Assembly (NCBI GenBank): GCA_021229015.1
Contig: CM037781.1
Coordinates: forward strand, 34,268,759 to 34,332,758
Source: Solen grandis
Taxonomy: Eukaryota; Mollusca; Bivalvia; Adapedonta; Solenidae
DNA length: 64,000 bases
Direction of reading: 5' to 3'
Shown here: positions 1-7,343 of the stretch, in pieces
Layout of the letters: every line of letters starts with the position of its first letter
Position numbering within the stretch: the first letter of the stretch is position 1
Notes under the pieces: generated by a model
The model's input: only the letters and a program-made list of their open reading frames with translations
Database searches by the model: none
Told to the model about the DNA's origin: nothing
Program-made: the position numbers and the translations under genes

Positions 1-2100
1 GTGAAACAAACCGGTTTGTTTTAGAGTCTTGCCCATGCAAAGATTAATCATGAAGGAAAGATATGCTGTTATTATTTATTGCAAAGTACTGTCTTAGATA
101 TTAAAGAAACAAAGTTTGTGAAGACTTCACTTAAGGGAACATTGTAGTTAACTTATATATATAAAACAGTCCAAAATCTGTTTTCTCTCTTATCACTAAA
201 TGGTGACAATATTCATGTTTGTTTCAATACCATTGCGTTATGGAAGTCGAAACTAAATAAAAATGTGTTAAAAATCAATACTGGAGATACCGTGCTTAAT
301 AAACTGTTACGAAAAAAGAAAGTACTCAGGAGCGAAAATCGCAAAACATTCGGAGATATTTCGAACCATGACTGGCTGAAATTACCAGCGATAGCCAACA
401 ATAAATGGGGATAAAATCATGGCTATGTAACAGTTGGCGAAATAGTGCAGTGAATGAAGTAGTCAGTCTGTTCAGCATGGCAAAGGTTGTAGGTTCGAGT
501 ACCAGTCAGGTAACTTTTTATAGAAATACGCCTGCTTCTTATATCATTGTTTTAAATCATATTCCCAAAGCAGCATTCCCTAATTGATATTAAGGAGATA
601 TTAAATTTTCATTACTTTGTTACATTTCATGTAGAAACATTATATCAAGTAGAAAGGTATATACAACCTGAAACTCCCATTTTAAATTGGAATATCCTAA
701 ATATCCTTAAAATTAATTATACAAGCCAAGAATAGTAATGCTTTACTCTGGCTTCTTTTGCTTACCAACATATGATTGGTTCAAATACAGTTTTATACAG
801 CTGCGCCGTAAAAGGGTCAAGGCCTAAAATAGACTAAGAAATGCAAAGGCATTTATATGCTCCGGAAATTTTCTTTTGACGTAGTTTAGCATATATAGTT
901 AGGACCACAAAAATGATGAGTATAATAAAAAGACATTTTGATTAGAAATTTAAGAGATTATATGTGTATGATGCGAATTAGTATGCGAGATACCAAATAG
1001 CAAGCATTATGGAATAACATGGTAAACATGATTGAAAGAAATTATTAATATGTTAAAAGAAACATTGCATGATATCAAAATTGAATCTATCCGTACATTC
1101 CGAATAAAGACATTATTAGCTTCTGTTTTAATTAAAGGAAGAAATAGACCATTTTCTTTTATTTCTGCCTGTATCAATGATTTACTTTATAGTACTCTTA
1201 GTTGTATCACAGTTGCTTTAAATTATACACACACATATATATTGTTTGCGTCTTCTTTTTCTTTTTTTTAGCCTACTTAACCCGGCAGTGAATCTTAAGT
1301 ACAAATACGATATGGGTTGTCTGAGAGAAAGACATAAATATACAATATTTATCCAACTGAAGGTTGTCGTTGAGATGATACAAAAAAAAAATTCCAATTC
1401 CTTTTTCTCTCATATATTGTATACTTGATGACATTGAAACAAGAAAGCAAGAATCTATCATCTTGTTTTAGCATGTCTGTAACGTAGCTCTATTCTAAAA
1501 TCTAGAACCAAAATAAAAACAGTGTAGATAAACACAAGTATTTTTGTTTTCAAATTAAAAACCAAAATCTTATGTTCATATCCAAAAAACAAAGACCACC
1601 AAACACAAAGTTCGTTATAGACAATGTTTATGTTTTGTATTGGAACTGATATGTTTCATGCGAAGTAATCGACTGATACTTGAGTTATTTTGCTCACAGA
1701 TTCATCATGGTAAATACAATTTCCTGTCTGACGTTCTCATCAAATTATGATATAAGTTATACGGATTTAACTAATGCTATCCTGAAAAAGGTCTTCATGA
1801 AAAAAGACATGACAGTACCGGTAAATAGAGTTGACATTGCGTCTGGCATAGTTATTAGACACACATCATGAATACATTTGTAGAACCTGGCTCGAATTCC
1901 AACAACAATACTTATCACTAAGTAATATCTAAATTCTTAAACTAGACAGATACACATTCCACAATTACTTTTTTATGAAACGTTCAAGAACACGACTTAG
2001 TTCAAATGAATTATCACCTTAATAAATATCAATAATTGATAAAATATGAAACAGTTGAGTATTTTTATAAGAGAAACAAGACTGATAGTAGTATAGGGTG
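1..2100. other. Intergenic stretch, no gene seen
   Basis: AT-rich sequence with only short open frames that have no recognisable motif, no sensible codon pattern and no splice context. A stretch near 430-520 ends in GGTTCGAGTACC, which resembles a tRNA B box, so a degenerate SINE head is possible there but too weak to call. I see no other structure. Confidence 0.6.
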
Positions 2101-2297
2101 GCACTATGGTACCAAGGTACCATAAATTTTTTTTTATGGTACCGTGGTACCATAAATTTTTTTTTTTTTGGTACTTATGGTACCGAATCTATAGTACCGA
2201 ATGGTACTCTATATGAAAACAGAATCTATAGTACCGAATGGTACTCTATATGAAAACAGAATCTATAGTACCGAATGGTACTCTATATGAAAACAGA
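2101..2297. repeat. KpnI-palindrome cluster and 37-bp tandem repeat at the left Polinton edge
   Basis: 2101-2185 contains repeated ATGGTACC / GGTACCAT palindromes separated by T runs. It is followed by three tandem copies of a 37-bp unit (2187-2223, 2224-2260, 2261-2297) that begin ATCTATAGTACCGAATGGTA and end GAAAACAGA. Each unit holds the small palindrome TAGTACCGAATGGTACTCTA. The position outside the first gene suggests the subterminal or terminal region of the Polinton, but the matching right end is not in the window. Confidence 0.6.
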
Positions 2298-2331
2298 TTT
2301 ATGTAAAATTGTAAAAATGACAATTGTAAAA

Positions 2332-2371
2332 ATGTCCTTTCGAGACATTTGGGTTGGCCCTGAAAAGGGCC
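2332..2371 (-). terminator. Histone-type 3' end: stem-loop plus purine-rich downstream element, copy 1
   Basis: On the minus strand, 15 nt after the stop codon of the 2386-2607 gene, GGCCCT-TTTC-AGGGCC (2371-2356) forms a perfect 6-bp stem with a 4-nt loop. It is preceded by CAAAAC and followed by AACCCA, then TCTCGAAAGGACAT about 12 nt downstream and CAATTGT further on. Stem length, loop size and sequence, the CCCA flank and the GAAAG block are those of metazoan replication-dependent histone mRNA 3' ends (SLBP site and U7 snRNA target). No AATAAA lies just beyond. Assignment to histone-type processing is inference from sequence match. Confidence 0.8.
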
Positions 2372-2385
2372 GTTTTGTTTCTTCT

Positions 2386-2607
2386 TTAGATTTCGGTGAC
2401 ATTGTCCACATCGTGCTTGGTTTCAGTGACATCATGTTCATCGCGTTGCATCATCTGTTGTCTCAACATCATCTGATGTACCATGTTTGACAAAACCAGA
2501 TGGTATTCTGCAATATGGTCTTGCTGTTGTCTCCACTCATTGCGTTGTCGTTCGATCAACCCCATCAATTCGTGGATAAATTCATTCAGTTGCTGAATTT
2601 GTTCCAT
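2386..2607 (-). CDS. Small coiled-coil protein, unknown (Polinton left-end gene)
   Basis: 73 residues, beginning at an ATG 43 nt downstream of a TATA box (CTATAAAAG, 2650-2658). The protein is predicted helical and rich in Gln, Met and His, with heptad-like spacing (MEQIQQLNEFIHELMGLIE, then QRNEW and a QQMMQR stretch), so a short coiled coil is likely. It has no cysteine motif, signal peptide or membrane segment, and I do not recognise a family. The gene is framed by a promoter module that is duplicated upstream of the 3422-3895 gene and by a histone-like stem-loop 15 nt after its stop. That strongly suggests it is a real transcription unit despite its size. The open frame is undamaged. Confidence 0.65.
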   Translation of the reverse strand: MEQIQQLNEFIHELMGLIERQRNEWRQQQDHIAEYHLVLSNMVHQMMLRQQMMQRDEHDVTETKHDVDNVTEI

Positions 2608-2614
2608 GGTTGTG

Positions 2615-2810
2615 CAGCGAGAATATGACCGAATGCTTGATGCGGTGCGCTTTTATAGCCTTGAGGTGGATTGACCTACTTTCTACTGTTAGCGTACACC
2701 AATCAGAGAACGTTAGTTCTATCCAATGATTCAAGTTTAACCTTGACCTGAGTTGGATAGCATTGTCTTCGGCCTTGACATTGGGGTGGATTGACCTACT
2801 TTTGTATTGA
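2615..2810 (-). promoter_or_regulatory. Promoter module, copy 1 (TATA, CCAAT, repeated GGATTGACCTACTTT)
   Basis: Upstream of the 2386-2607 gene. Contains TATA box CTATAAAAG (minus strand, 2650-2658), two copies of GGATTGACCTACTTT (2668-2682 and 2788-2802), CCAAT sequences in the plus orientation near 2700 and 2724, and the block TTGGATAGCATTGTCTTCGG. The same elements in the same order and spacing recur at 3915-4095, so this is a duplicated regulatory module. The AGGTCA read on the minus strand of each repeat resembles a nuclear-receptor half-site, but that is speculative. Confidence 0.65.
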
Positions 2811-2961
2811 CATATCAGAATTGCTGTAAAATTAAAAAAAATTCAAGCCGAATTTGTAGTAGTGATGACTTTTTTTTTGTAACATTTTTGTTTTTAAAAG
2901 GTTTTTAATGAAAAAAAAAATTTGAATGGAATTTGAAAATAATGGTGACAATTGAGGTATA

Positions 2962-3000
2962 TTCTCTTTCGAGACATTTGGGTTGGCCCTGATAAGGGCC
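2962..3000 (-). terminator. Histone-type 3' end, copy 2
   Basis: Minus strand, 24 nt after the stop of the 3025-3321 gene: GGCCCT-TATC-AGGGCC (3000-2985), a 6-bp stem with a 4-nt loop in which one loop base differs from copy 1. It is followed by AACCCAAATGTCTCGAAAGAGAA, quoted here as AACCCA then CGAAAGAGAA; the latter is the closest of the four to the classic U7-pairing purine element. CAATTGT lies further downstream, as in the other copies. Confidence 0.8.
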
Positions 3001-3024
3001 GTTGTTTTTTTCACAGAGTAGTGG

Positions 3025-3321
3025 TTACTCTATTTGTCTATGAGTTTTCTTCAGCAGGTATTCAACATGTTCTATGGTGATGAAATGTGCTTCAATGATA
3101 TTTAAGATATCATCGTAGTATAGTTCATGAAAGTAACATGCACTCAAATTGTCTATGATACTCCTGAGTGTTGTTGTTATTTTAAGCGTACGTTGGTATC
3201 GGGCTTGTAGTTTAAGCGAACGTTGGCGTCGGGCTTCTATTTTGTCCATGTCAGATATGCAGTCGATAGTTATATGTGACTTATCCATAGCACAGTCTGA
3301 AAACGAATGGCATGAATTCAT
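3025..3321 (-). CDS. 98-residue unknown protein (Polinton left-end gene)
   Basis: Starts at the ATG at 3319-3321. The N-terminal third is Cys/Asp-rich and followed by a basic helix (EARRQRSLKLQARYQRTLK); the C-terminal half is a predicted helical pair (IIDNLSACYFHELYYDDIL and IIEAHFITIEHVEYLLKK). I see no catalytic or zinc-binding motif and recognise no family. The upstream gap to the next hairpin is only about 45 nt and has a weak TATA-like AAATAAAAG, which could also act as a backup poly(A) signal for the upstream gene. The gene ends in a histone-like stem-loop. The frame is intact. Confidence 0.6.
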   Translation of the reverse strand: MNSCHSFSDCAMDKSHITIDCISDMDKIEARRQRSLKLQARYQRTLKITTTLRSIIDNLSACYFHELYYDDILNIIEAHFITIEHVEYLLKKTHRQIE

Positions 3322-3366
3322 TTCGCTTGATACTTTTATTTACTTGGTTTGACAATTGTAAAAATA

Positions 3367-3405
3367 TGTCCTTTCGAGACATCTGGGTTGGCCCTGAAAA
3401 GGGCC
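3367..3405 (-). terminator. Histone-type 3' end, copy 3
   Basis: Minus strand, 16 nt after the stop of the 3422-3895 gene: GGCCCT-TTTC-AGGGCC (3405-3390), identical in stem and loop to copy 1. It is followed by AACCCAGATGTCTCGAAAGG and, about 20 nt further, ACAATTGTC. An AATAAA (minus strand, about 3331-3337) lies roughly 55 nt beyond and could be used for backup polyadenylation. Confidence 0.8.
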
Positions 3406-3421
3406 GTTGTTTTTTTCTTCT

Positions 3422-3895
3422 CTACTTCTTACTCTTTTTGCAATTTTGTATGTCTTTACAATGGGCTCCAAGTCCAGTCTTAGAATGGGATCCACCATCA
3501 TGCGGACGTTTGTTGGATGCTTCCACATTTTCCGGAGTGAAAGTGATAGGCACCACCAGCTTGTCTGTTTTCATTTTGATACGGCATTCCACTTCTACCA
3601 TTCTCTTTTGCAATTTGATGAGGTTGTTGTTCACCTCTTTGAGTTCCCTCAGAATAGATTGTCCAACATTATTTACTGGCTGCGCTGCCGGTTGCTGTTG
3701 CACTGGTTGTTGTTGCTGTACTGGTTGCTGCTGGTGTGGTGGAGGCTGAGGTTGATACGTTGGTTGGTAGCTGGGTTGGTATATCGGAGTCGGAGTGTAC
3801 GACACTGATGCCTGGTTAGCAGCTGTCGTCAGCTCATACAAATCAGCAGCCTGTATGGCGTTGTTAACGATATCAGAAGTTACGTAGCTTTCCAT
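3422..3895 (-). CDS. Pro/Gln-rich protein with C-terminal coiled coil, unknown
   Basis: 157 residues from the ATG at 3893-3895. Layout: helical N-terminus (1-30); low-complexity Tyr/Pro/Gln region (about 31-78) with YQPSYQPTYQPQ and repeated QQQPVQQQ; predicted coiled coil (about 80-108, ILRELKEVNNNLIKLQKRM); basic tail ending CKKSKK. It looks like a structural or scaffolding protein rather than an enzyme, but I recognise no family. It has its own TATA box (3931-3939) within a divergent promoter shared with the RING gene, and it ends with a histone-like stem-loop. The frame is undamaged. The Q/P tract also gives long false open frames on the opposite strand. Confidence 0.7.
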   Translation of the reverse strand: MESYVTSDIVNNAIQAADLYELTTAANQASVSYTPTPIYQPSYQPTYQPQPPPHQQQPVQQQQPVQQQPAAQPVNNVGQSILRELKEVNNNLIKLQKRMVEVECRIKMKTDKLVVPITFTPENVEASNKRPHDGGSHSKTGLGAHCKDIQNCKKSKK

Positions 3896-3904
3896 GGTTG
3901 GATA

Positions 3905-4146
3905 GTAGGATTATGATACGATGCAGTGTGCTTTTATAGTCTTGAGGCGGATTGACCTACTTTCTTCTGTTAGCGTACACCAAAGAGAACGTTATTTTTT
4001 CATCCAATAAATCAAGTTCGACCTTGACCTAAGTTGGATAGCATTGTCTTCGGCCTTGACATTTGGGGATGGATTGACCTACTGACCTACTTTTTTTCAT
4101 AACTATATAAGTGTTTTTTTTTTAAAAAAAGAAGGATGAAATCACA
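3905..4146. promoter_or_regulatory. Divergent promoter between the Pro/Gln-rich gene and the RING gene, with promoter module copy 2
   Basis: A 251-bp gap separates two opposed start codons. It contains a minus-strand TATA box (3931-3939) and a plus-strand TATA box (TATATAA, 4104-4110). Between them is the second copy of the module seen at 2640-2810: GGATTGACCTACTTT (3949-3963), GGATTGACCTACT (4071-4083), an extra GACCTACTTT (4084-4093), a CCAAT at about 4014 and the TTGGATAGCATTGTCTTCGG block. A short bidirectional promoter with CCAAT and two TATA boxes resembles divergent histone-pair promoters in layout; that parallel is inference. Confidence 0.65.
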
Positions 4147-4410
4147 ATGTCCGAACAAAAACTCTGGTTCGAAAAGTGTGGTGTGTGTTTAGAGGAGAGG
4201 GAGGAGGATATATATCACATAAACCAGTGTCAATGTCAGGACATTGTATGCGTCAGATGCTTCGCACGGCTTCAGAAGTGCCCGTTTTGTAGGGCACCCT
4301 ATCAAGTGTATGCCTGGCCTGCCTGTGTTTTCGCTAAACATGGGCCTACAGTGCGCTCAGCCTATTATGGCATATGGTTTGACCCTGATTATTCAGAGTT
4401 AGTAGGGTGA
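4147..4410 (+). CDS. Small RING-type zinc-finger protein, probable E3 ubiquitin ligase
   Basis: 87 residues on the plus strand, opposite to its neighbours. A RING-like cluster occupies residues 11-48: CGVC, then QCQC, then CVRC, then CPFC, giving eight metal ligands in C4-C4-like order. Such domains bind E2 enzymes and direct ubiquitin transfer, and viruses and transposons often use them to alter host proteins. The C-terminal 40 residues are rich in Tyr, Trp and Pro with no known motif. The start ATG lies 37 nt after the plus-strand TATA box. The mRNA would end in the fourth histone-like stem-loop, 34 nt after the stop. The frame is intact. Confidence 0.8.
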   Translation: MSEQKLWFEKCGVCLEEREEDIYHINQCQCQDIVCVRCFARLQKCPFCRAPYQVYAWPACVFAKHGPTVRSAYYGIWFDPDYSELVG

Positions 4411-4444
4411 CTCCGAGTAATTCAGGATCACAAAAACCAAATAC

Positions 4445-4480
4445 GGCCTTTTTCAGGGCCATCAAACTATATTCGAGAGG
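4445..4480 (+). terminator. Histone-type 3' end, copy 4, plus strand
   Basis: 34 nt after the RING stop codon, GGCCTT-TTTC-AGGGCC (4445-4460) forms the same 6-bp stem and 4-nt loop. A C-to-T change at stem position 5 leaves a G-U pair rather than breaking the stem. It is preceded by CCAAATAC and followed by ATCAAAC, CGAGAGGGAA (purine element) and CACAATTGT (4490-4498). It is more diverged than copies 1-3 and in opposite orientation, yet keeps every element in order. Confidence 0.75.
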
Positions 4481-4541
4481 GAATATATCACAATTGTTAA
4501 TGTGTAAGATAAACAACAAGAAATCAAATCAGTTTTAGCCT

Positions 4542-4547
4542 TTTATT
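4542..4547 (-). terminator. AATAAA poly(A) signal for the leftmost virion genes
   Basis: AATAAA on the minus strand (TTTATT at 4542-4547), about 95 nt beyond the protease stop codon. It is preceded by a 3' UTR containing a short AACAATATGAACAA tandem (about 4560-4625). It marks ordinary cleavage and polyadenylation for the protease end of the virion gene cluster, in contrast to the hairpin-ended genes to its left. Confidence 0.6.
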
Positions 4548-4641
4548 GAACTCTATGAACATTGCAAACAAAATATGAACAAACAATATGAACAAACAAT
4601 ATGAACAATGCAAACACTATGAACAACAAGTACATAACACT

Positions 4642-5240
4642 TTAATGAAAGTAGAATGGGTCCAAACTATTCGTCAGTAATTCAAAACACGCACGACCAT
4701 CTCCAAACTTTGGTGGATGTTTAGCTGTGCATGTTTGTTGGTGCTGATTACACACTTGTCTTCTTGCACGTTTGTACAGTTCTGAATAGTTCTGGTAAAA
4801 CCAACATCCCACATTGGAATCGTTCAAACTGAAGTGAGGTTGATCCTCTGTCCGGAATTTAGCTCTAAACACCCGTGTTAAATCACATCCTCGAACAAGA
4901 AAATGCAAAGCAAACAAACAATATGCTCCACACACAAACGTGTTGTATCCTTGAAGTCTCATGAGATTCCATGTATAGGGTCCATGTCTTTCCAAGAAAC
5001 GTTGAATGTCACAATGGAGTGGTTTTTGTCCATACGAATCAAAGTAGTAAGTCGATTTATCGTTGAAAAACACACCACCCAATGTTCACCAGGTTGAGTC
5101 GAATTGTGGGTATTCACTATGTAAGCTTTTACAGTCTCTGGTCTACGTTGTGGTAGTTGATCTTTAGCACATACCACGGCATTCAAGGGAGCTAGAATTG
5201 GTGAATGATCCAAAATATACTGCAACTCAATCGTTTCCAT
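4642..5240 (-). CDS. Adenain/Ulp1-like cysteine protease (Polinton PRO), frameshifted
   Basis: Processing protease of the Polinton capsid module, C48/C5-like fold. The N-terminal part is read from the ATG at 5238-5240 and contains the catalytic His in GEHWVV. The C-terminal part is in another frame, from about 5082 to the stop at 4642. It contains the acidic residue in FDSYG, the oxyanion-hole Gln in RLQGYN and the nucleophile Cys in VCGAYC. The two parts meet at about 5060-5080, between HWVV and FFNDKS, so a single-base indel separates His from Asp/Cys. Length (about 200 residues) fits the family. The C-terminal tail has extra Cys/His residues (CNQHQQTC). As sequenced it would be inactive unless the indel is an assembly error. 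Confidence 0.85.
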
Positions 5241-5254
5241 TTTCCCAATCTTGT

Positions 5255-5677
5255 TTAATGCGTCCTGCCCATTCGCACAAAAGCTTCCAATGGTGTGATC
5301 TTGTTCGTATCTACACTAGCCTTTATATTTGCCCACATCTGATAAGCATCAGCTTTCTCAGCGCGTGTGAGATCCATGTTTTGTAGTTCAGCGTACCATC
5401 TTTCCATCACTTGATACATGTCCAGTTTTTTTAATGCACTGTTCAGAAACATCTCGACCCACTCACTTTTGCTGCTAAACAAACATATGGGATGTTGGGT
5501 CTGACTGGGATGATCAACAATGCAGCCATAACAGTTTTCTTTCACGATATCAAAGAGGTGTGTCTGCAGTTCATGCACCACATGCTGGTTCAAACTCTTT
5601 ACCATATCGTTTCGCCTATTCAAGTTGTAGATTTCTTCGTACAGTTGTTTGGCCAGCTGTTGTCCTGATTTGCTCAT
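5255..5677 (-). CDS. Conserved Polinton Cys-rich protein, function unknown
   Basis: 140 residues, ATG at 5675-5677, intact. The centre has a conserved-looking block, ENCYGCIVDHPSQTQHPIC, whose Cys/His spacing could bind metal. It is flanked by helical segments. Proteins with the NCxGCxxDHPSQxxH pattern occur next to capsid genes in animal Polintons (recalled from the family); no biochemical role is known to me. The gene sits 15 nt upstream of the protease start and 2 nt downstream of the major capsid stop, so it probably shares their transcript. Confidence 0.7.
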   Translation of the reverse strand: MSKSGQQLAKQLYEEIYNLNRRNDMVKSLNQHVVHELQTHLFDIVKENCYGCIVDHPSQTQHPICLFSSKSEWVEMFLNSALKKLDMYQVMERWYAELQNMDLTRAEKADAYQMWANIKASVDTNKITPLEAFVRMGRTH

Positions 5678-5679
5678 GG

Positions 5680-6974
5680 TTAATAGTCTGTGATGACTTC
5701 TCTGAACCCGTTAATCTCTATCTGACTGTCATATTCGGCATACACAATCACATTGATGGGGTCACCAAGAGCTGCACGAAACTGAAGCTCGATTCGCAAG
5801 TTCCCCGTTTTTATAGGATGCAGCTGTCCCTCTTCTGATCCTTGATCTGGCGTTAAGTCAATACCCCACAGTGTGTACCCCTGCATGTAATCGTCCATTG
5901 TCAGACCCATGGAGCGGTTTAAACCGAGTGATCCCGTGGCTTGATGCAGGGACATGTATGATCTCAAAATTTCTCCTGTGGGAAAGTTAGGCTGGAACGG
6001 CAAGTTGTGTGTCGTCTTTCCGTCTACACTGACTTCTAACTTAGACAAGTTGAAATGTTGAAAATCAAATGGGTTGGTTGCCAGATCACCGTTCATGTCT
6101 GTATTCTTTACCAGGCCTAGAATGATACGTTTGGGTAACTGTCCTTGAAATAAATGATCTTCGATCTTTGATCGTTGGCCTGCAGGAATGGTGAAAGTTT
6201 TTACCTCAGCTCGGCGAATTGGGATCTTCATGCCATGTTGAGCGATGGTCTGGTTTAAGTTGTTGGCCACTACGGGTAACAGGTCAACAGTCCGAACATT
6301 GAATCCAGCTTGAAGTAACTGGATTTTTGCCTCTGTTCCAAACAGGCAAAAACTGACTGGGGTTCTGTTGAGTCGCAGCCGTATCTCTACACCATTGGGA
6401 AGGTACTTGTCTTGCAAACACAGGTCTAAATGCAGACGTCCGCACATTTCCAGAACACGACTCCGGTGGATACGTGTTCTTCTTTTAGTAAATCCTTCAT
6501 TATCTTCCGCAACTGTATGCTCTTGCATATGACCCGCCGTGTCAGGACTCCACATTTCCGTAGCGTAGAGCTGTGTTGATTTACTGTCCGTAGAATAAGA
6601 CAGCAAATTCTCAATGTAGGCCCGGTACGCATATGTGTCAGCATTATTGGTGATCAGTTTGTTGTTCAGATACACATCAATACTGCTAAACAAGCTGTGG
6701 AAGAAATTATTTACTGTGGATGTTTCTCCATCAGCAGCCAGATTAGTGCCATCAGGTTTGACTACTTTGACTTTCAGGTACAAGTAGCTCTGGTTGATAT
6801 CAGTCCACTTTTCTGATTGAGCAGGAATTACAAATTCAATGGAGATGAATTGCTCAGTGCTGACACAGGATAATGTTCTGTCCACTGTGCATCTTGCATT
6901 GCTGTCATGGTAGGTGGAACATGTGACACATCAAGTTCAGTTTTGCTACACTCACAAGAGCCGTGTTGCATCAT
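5680..6974 (-). CDS. Major capsid protein, double jelly-roll (F54H12.2-like), frameshifted near N-terminus
   Basis: Forms the capsomer of the predicted Polinton particle. The main frame (5680 to about 6840) matches the F54H12.2-like family used for animal Polinton capsid genes. Recognisable blocks include NNFFHSLFSSIDVYLNN, YAYRAYIENLLSY, GRLHLDLCLQDKYL, FTIPAG, QLPKRIILGLV, QPNFPTGEILRSYMSL, GYTLWGIDLTP and the C-terminal EINGFREVITDY. The natural N-terminus starts at ATG 6972-6974 in another frame (CSKTELD, then VPPT), and joins the main frame after a 1-nt loss near 6838-6841. No in-frame stop is seen elsewhere. The family's usual length is about 430-450 residues, consistent with this span. 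It starts 10 nt after the stop of the upstream gene. Confidence 0.9.
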
Positions 6975-6983
6975 GTTGTTCAA

Positions 6984-7343
6984 TCAAAAATATCTGACGG
7001 TCGCGATGAGATTTTTCTTTTTTTGTTGCGTCTCCTTGCCGCGCTGAAAGCAGAATGATGTCGACGTTTAAAATCTCGAAGCTTTATACCTCTCAGAGTT
7101 TTCAGACCCACATCTTTCAACAATGTTTTACCCCGTTTCTTGATCACTGTCTTTACATTTTGGCCAGACAGAATATCTTTTACGGCTCCTATACCTTGTT
7201 TTAAAGCCCTCTCTTTTCAGAGTCTTTAGTCCTGAGGTCACGATGGGTTTCATCATGGGTAAGATGTTGCTGGCCATTTTCTTGAACATGGAACCCAAAC
7301 CATATCCGACTTGTCGAGGTTGACCACGGTAAACTGGAATCAT
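6984..7343 (-). CDS. Basic Gly-rich minor capsid/core protein (adenovirus pVI/pX-like in position), frameshifted
   Basis: Starts at ATG 7341-7343, overlapping the stop of the penton gene as ATGA. The N-terminus MIPVYRGQPRQVGYGLGSMF is the Gly-rich opening typical of small Polinton virion proteins. The reading frame shifts at about 7200-7215, after which a very basic C-terminus (KTVIKKRGKTLL, then FKRRHH and RRRNKKRK) runs to the stop at 6984. Total is about 118 residues. The basic tail suggests DNA or membrane contact inside the particle. A comparison to adenovirus pVI or pX rests on size, composition and gene order only. Confidence 0.65.

Noticed and set aside
2356..2371. Bacterial-type intrinsic terminator
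   Set aside because: It is GC-rich and followed by T-poor sequence on the sense strand, and the genome is eukaryotic; loop and flanks match the histone element far better.
3312..3808. Plus-strand open frames of 133-145 codons with Cys/Trp-rich sequence
   Set aside because: They are antisense shadows of the Gln/Pro-rich minus-strand gene; the Cys and Gly runs come from reading the CAG/CCA repeats backwards.
2386..3895. The hairpin-ended small genes as histones
   Set aside because: None has a histone fold or a histone tail pattern; only the 3' ends are histone-like.
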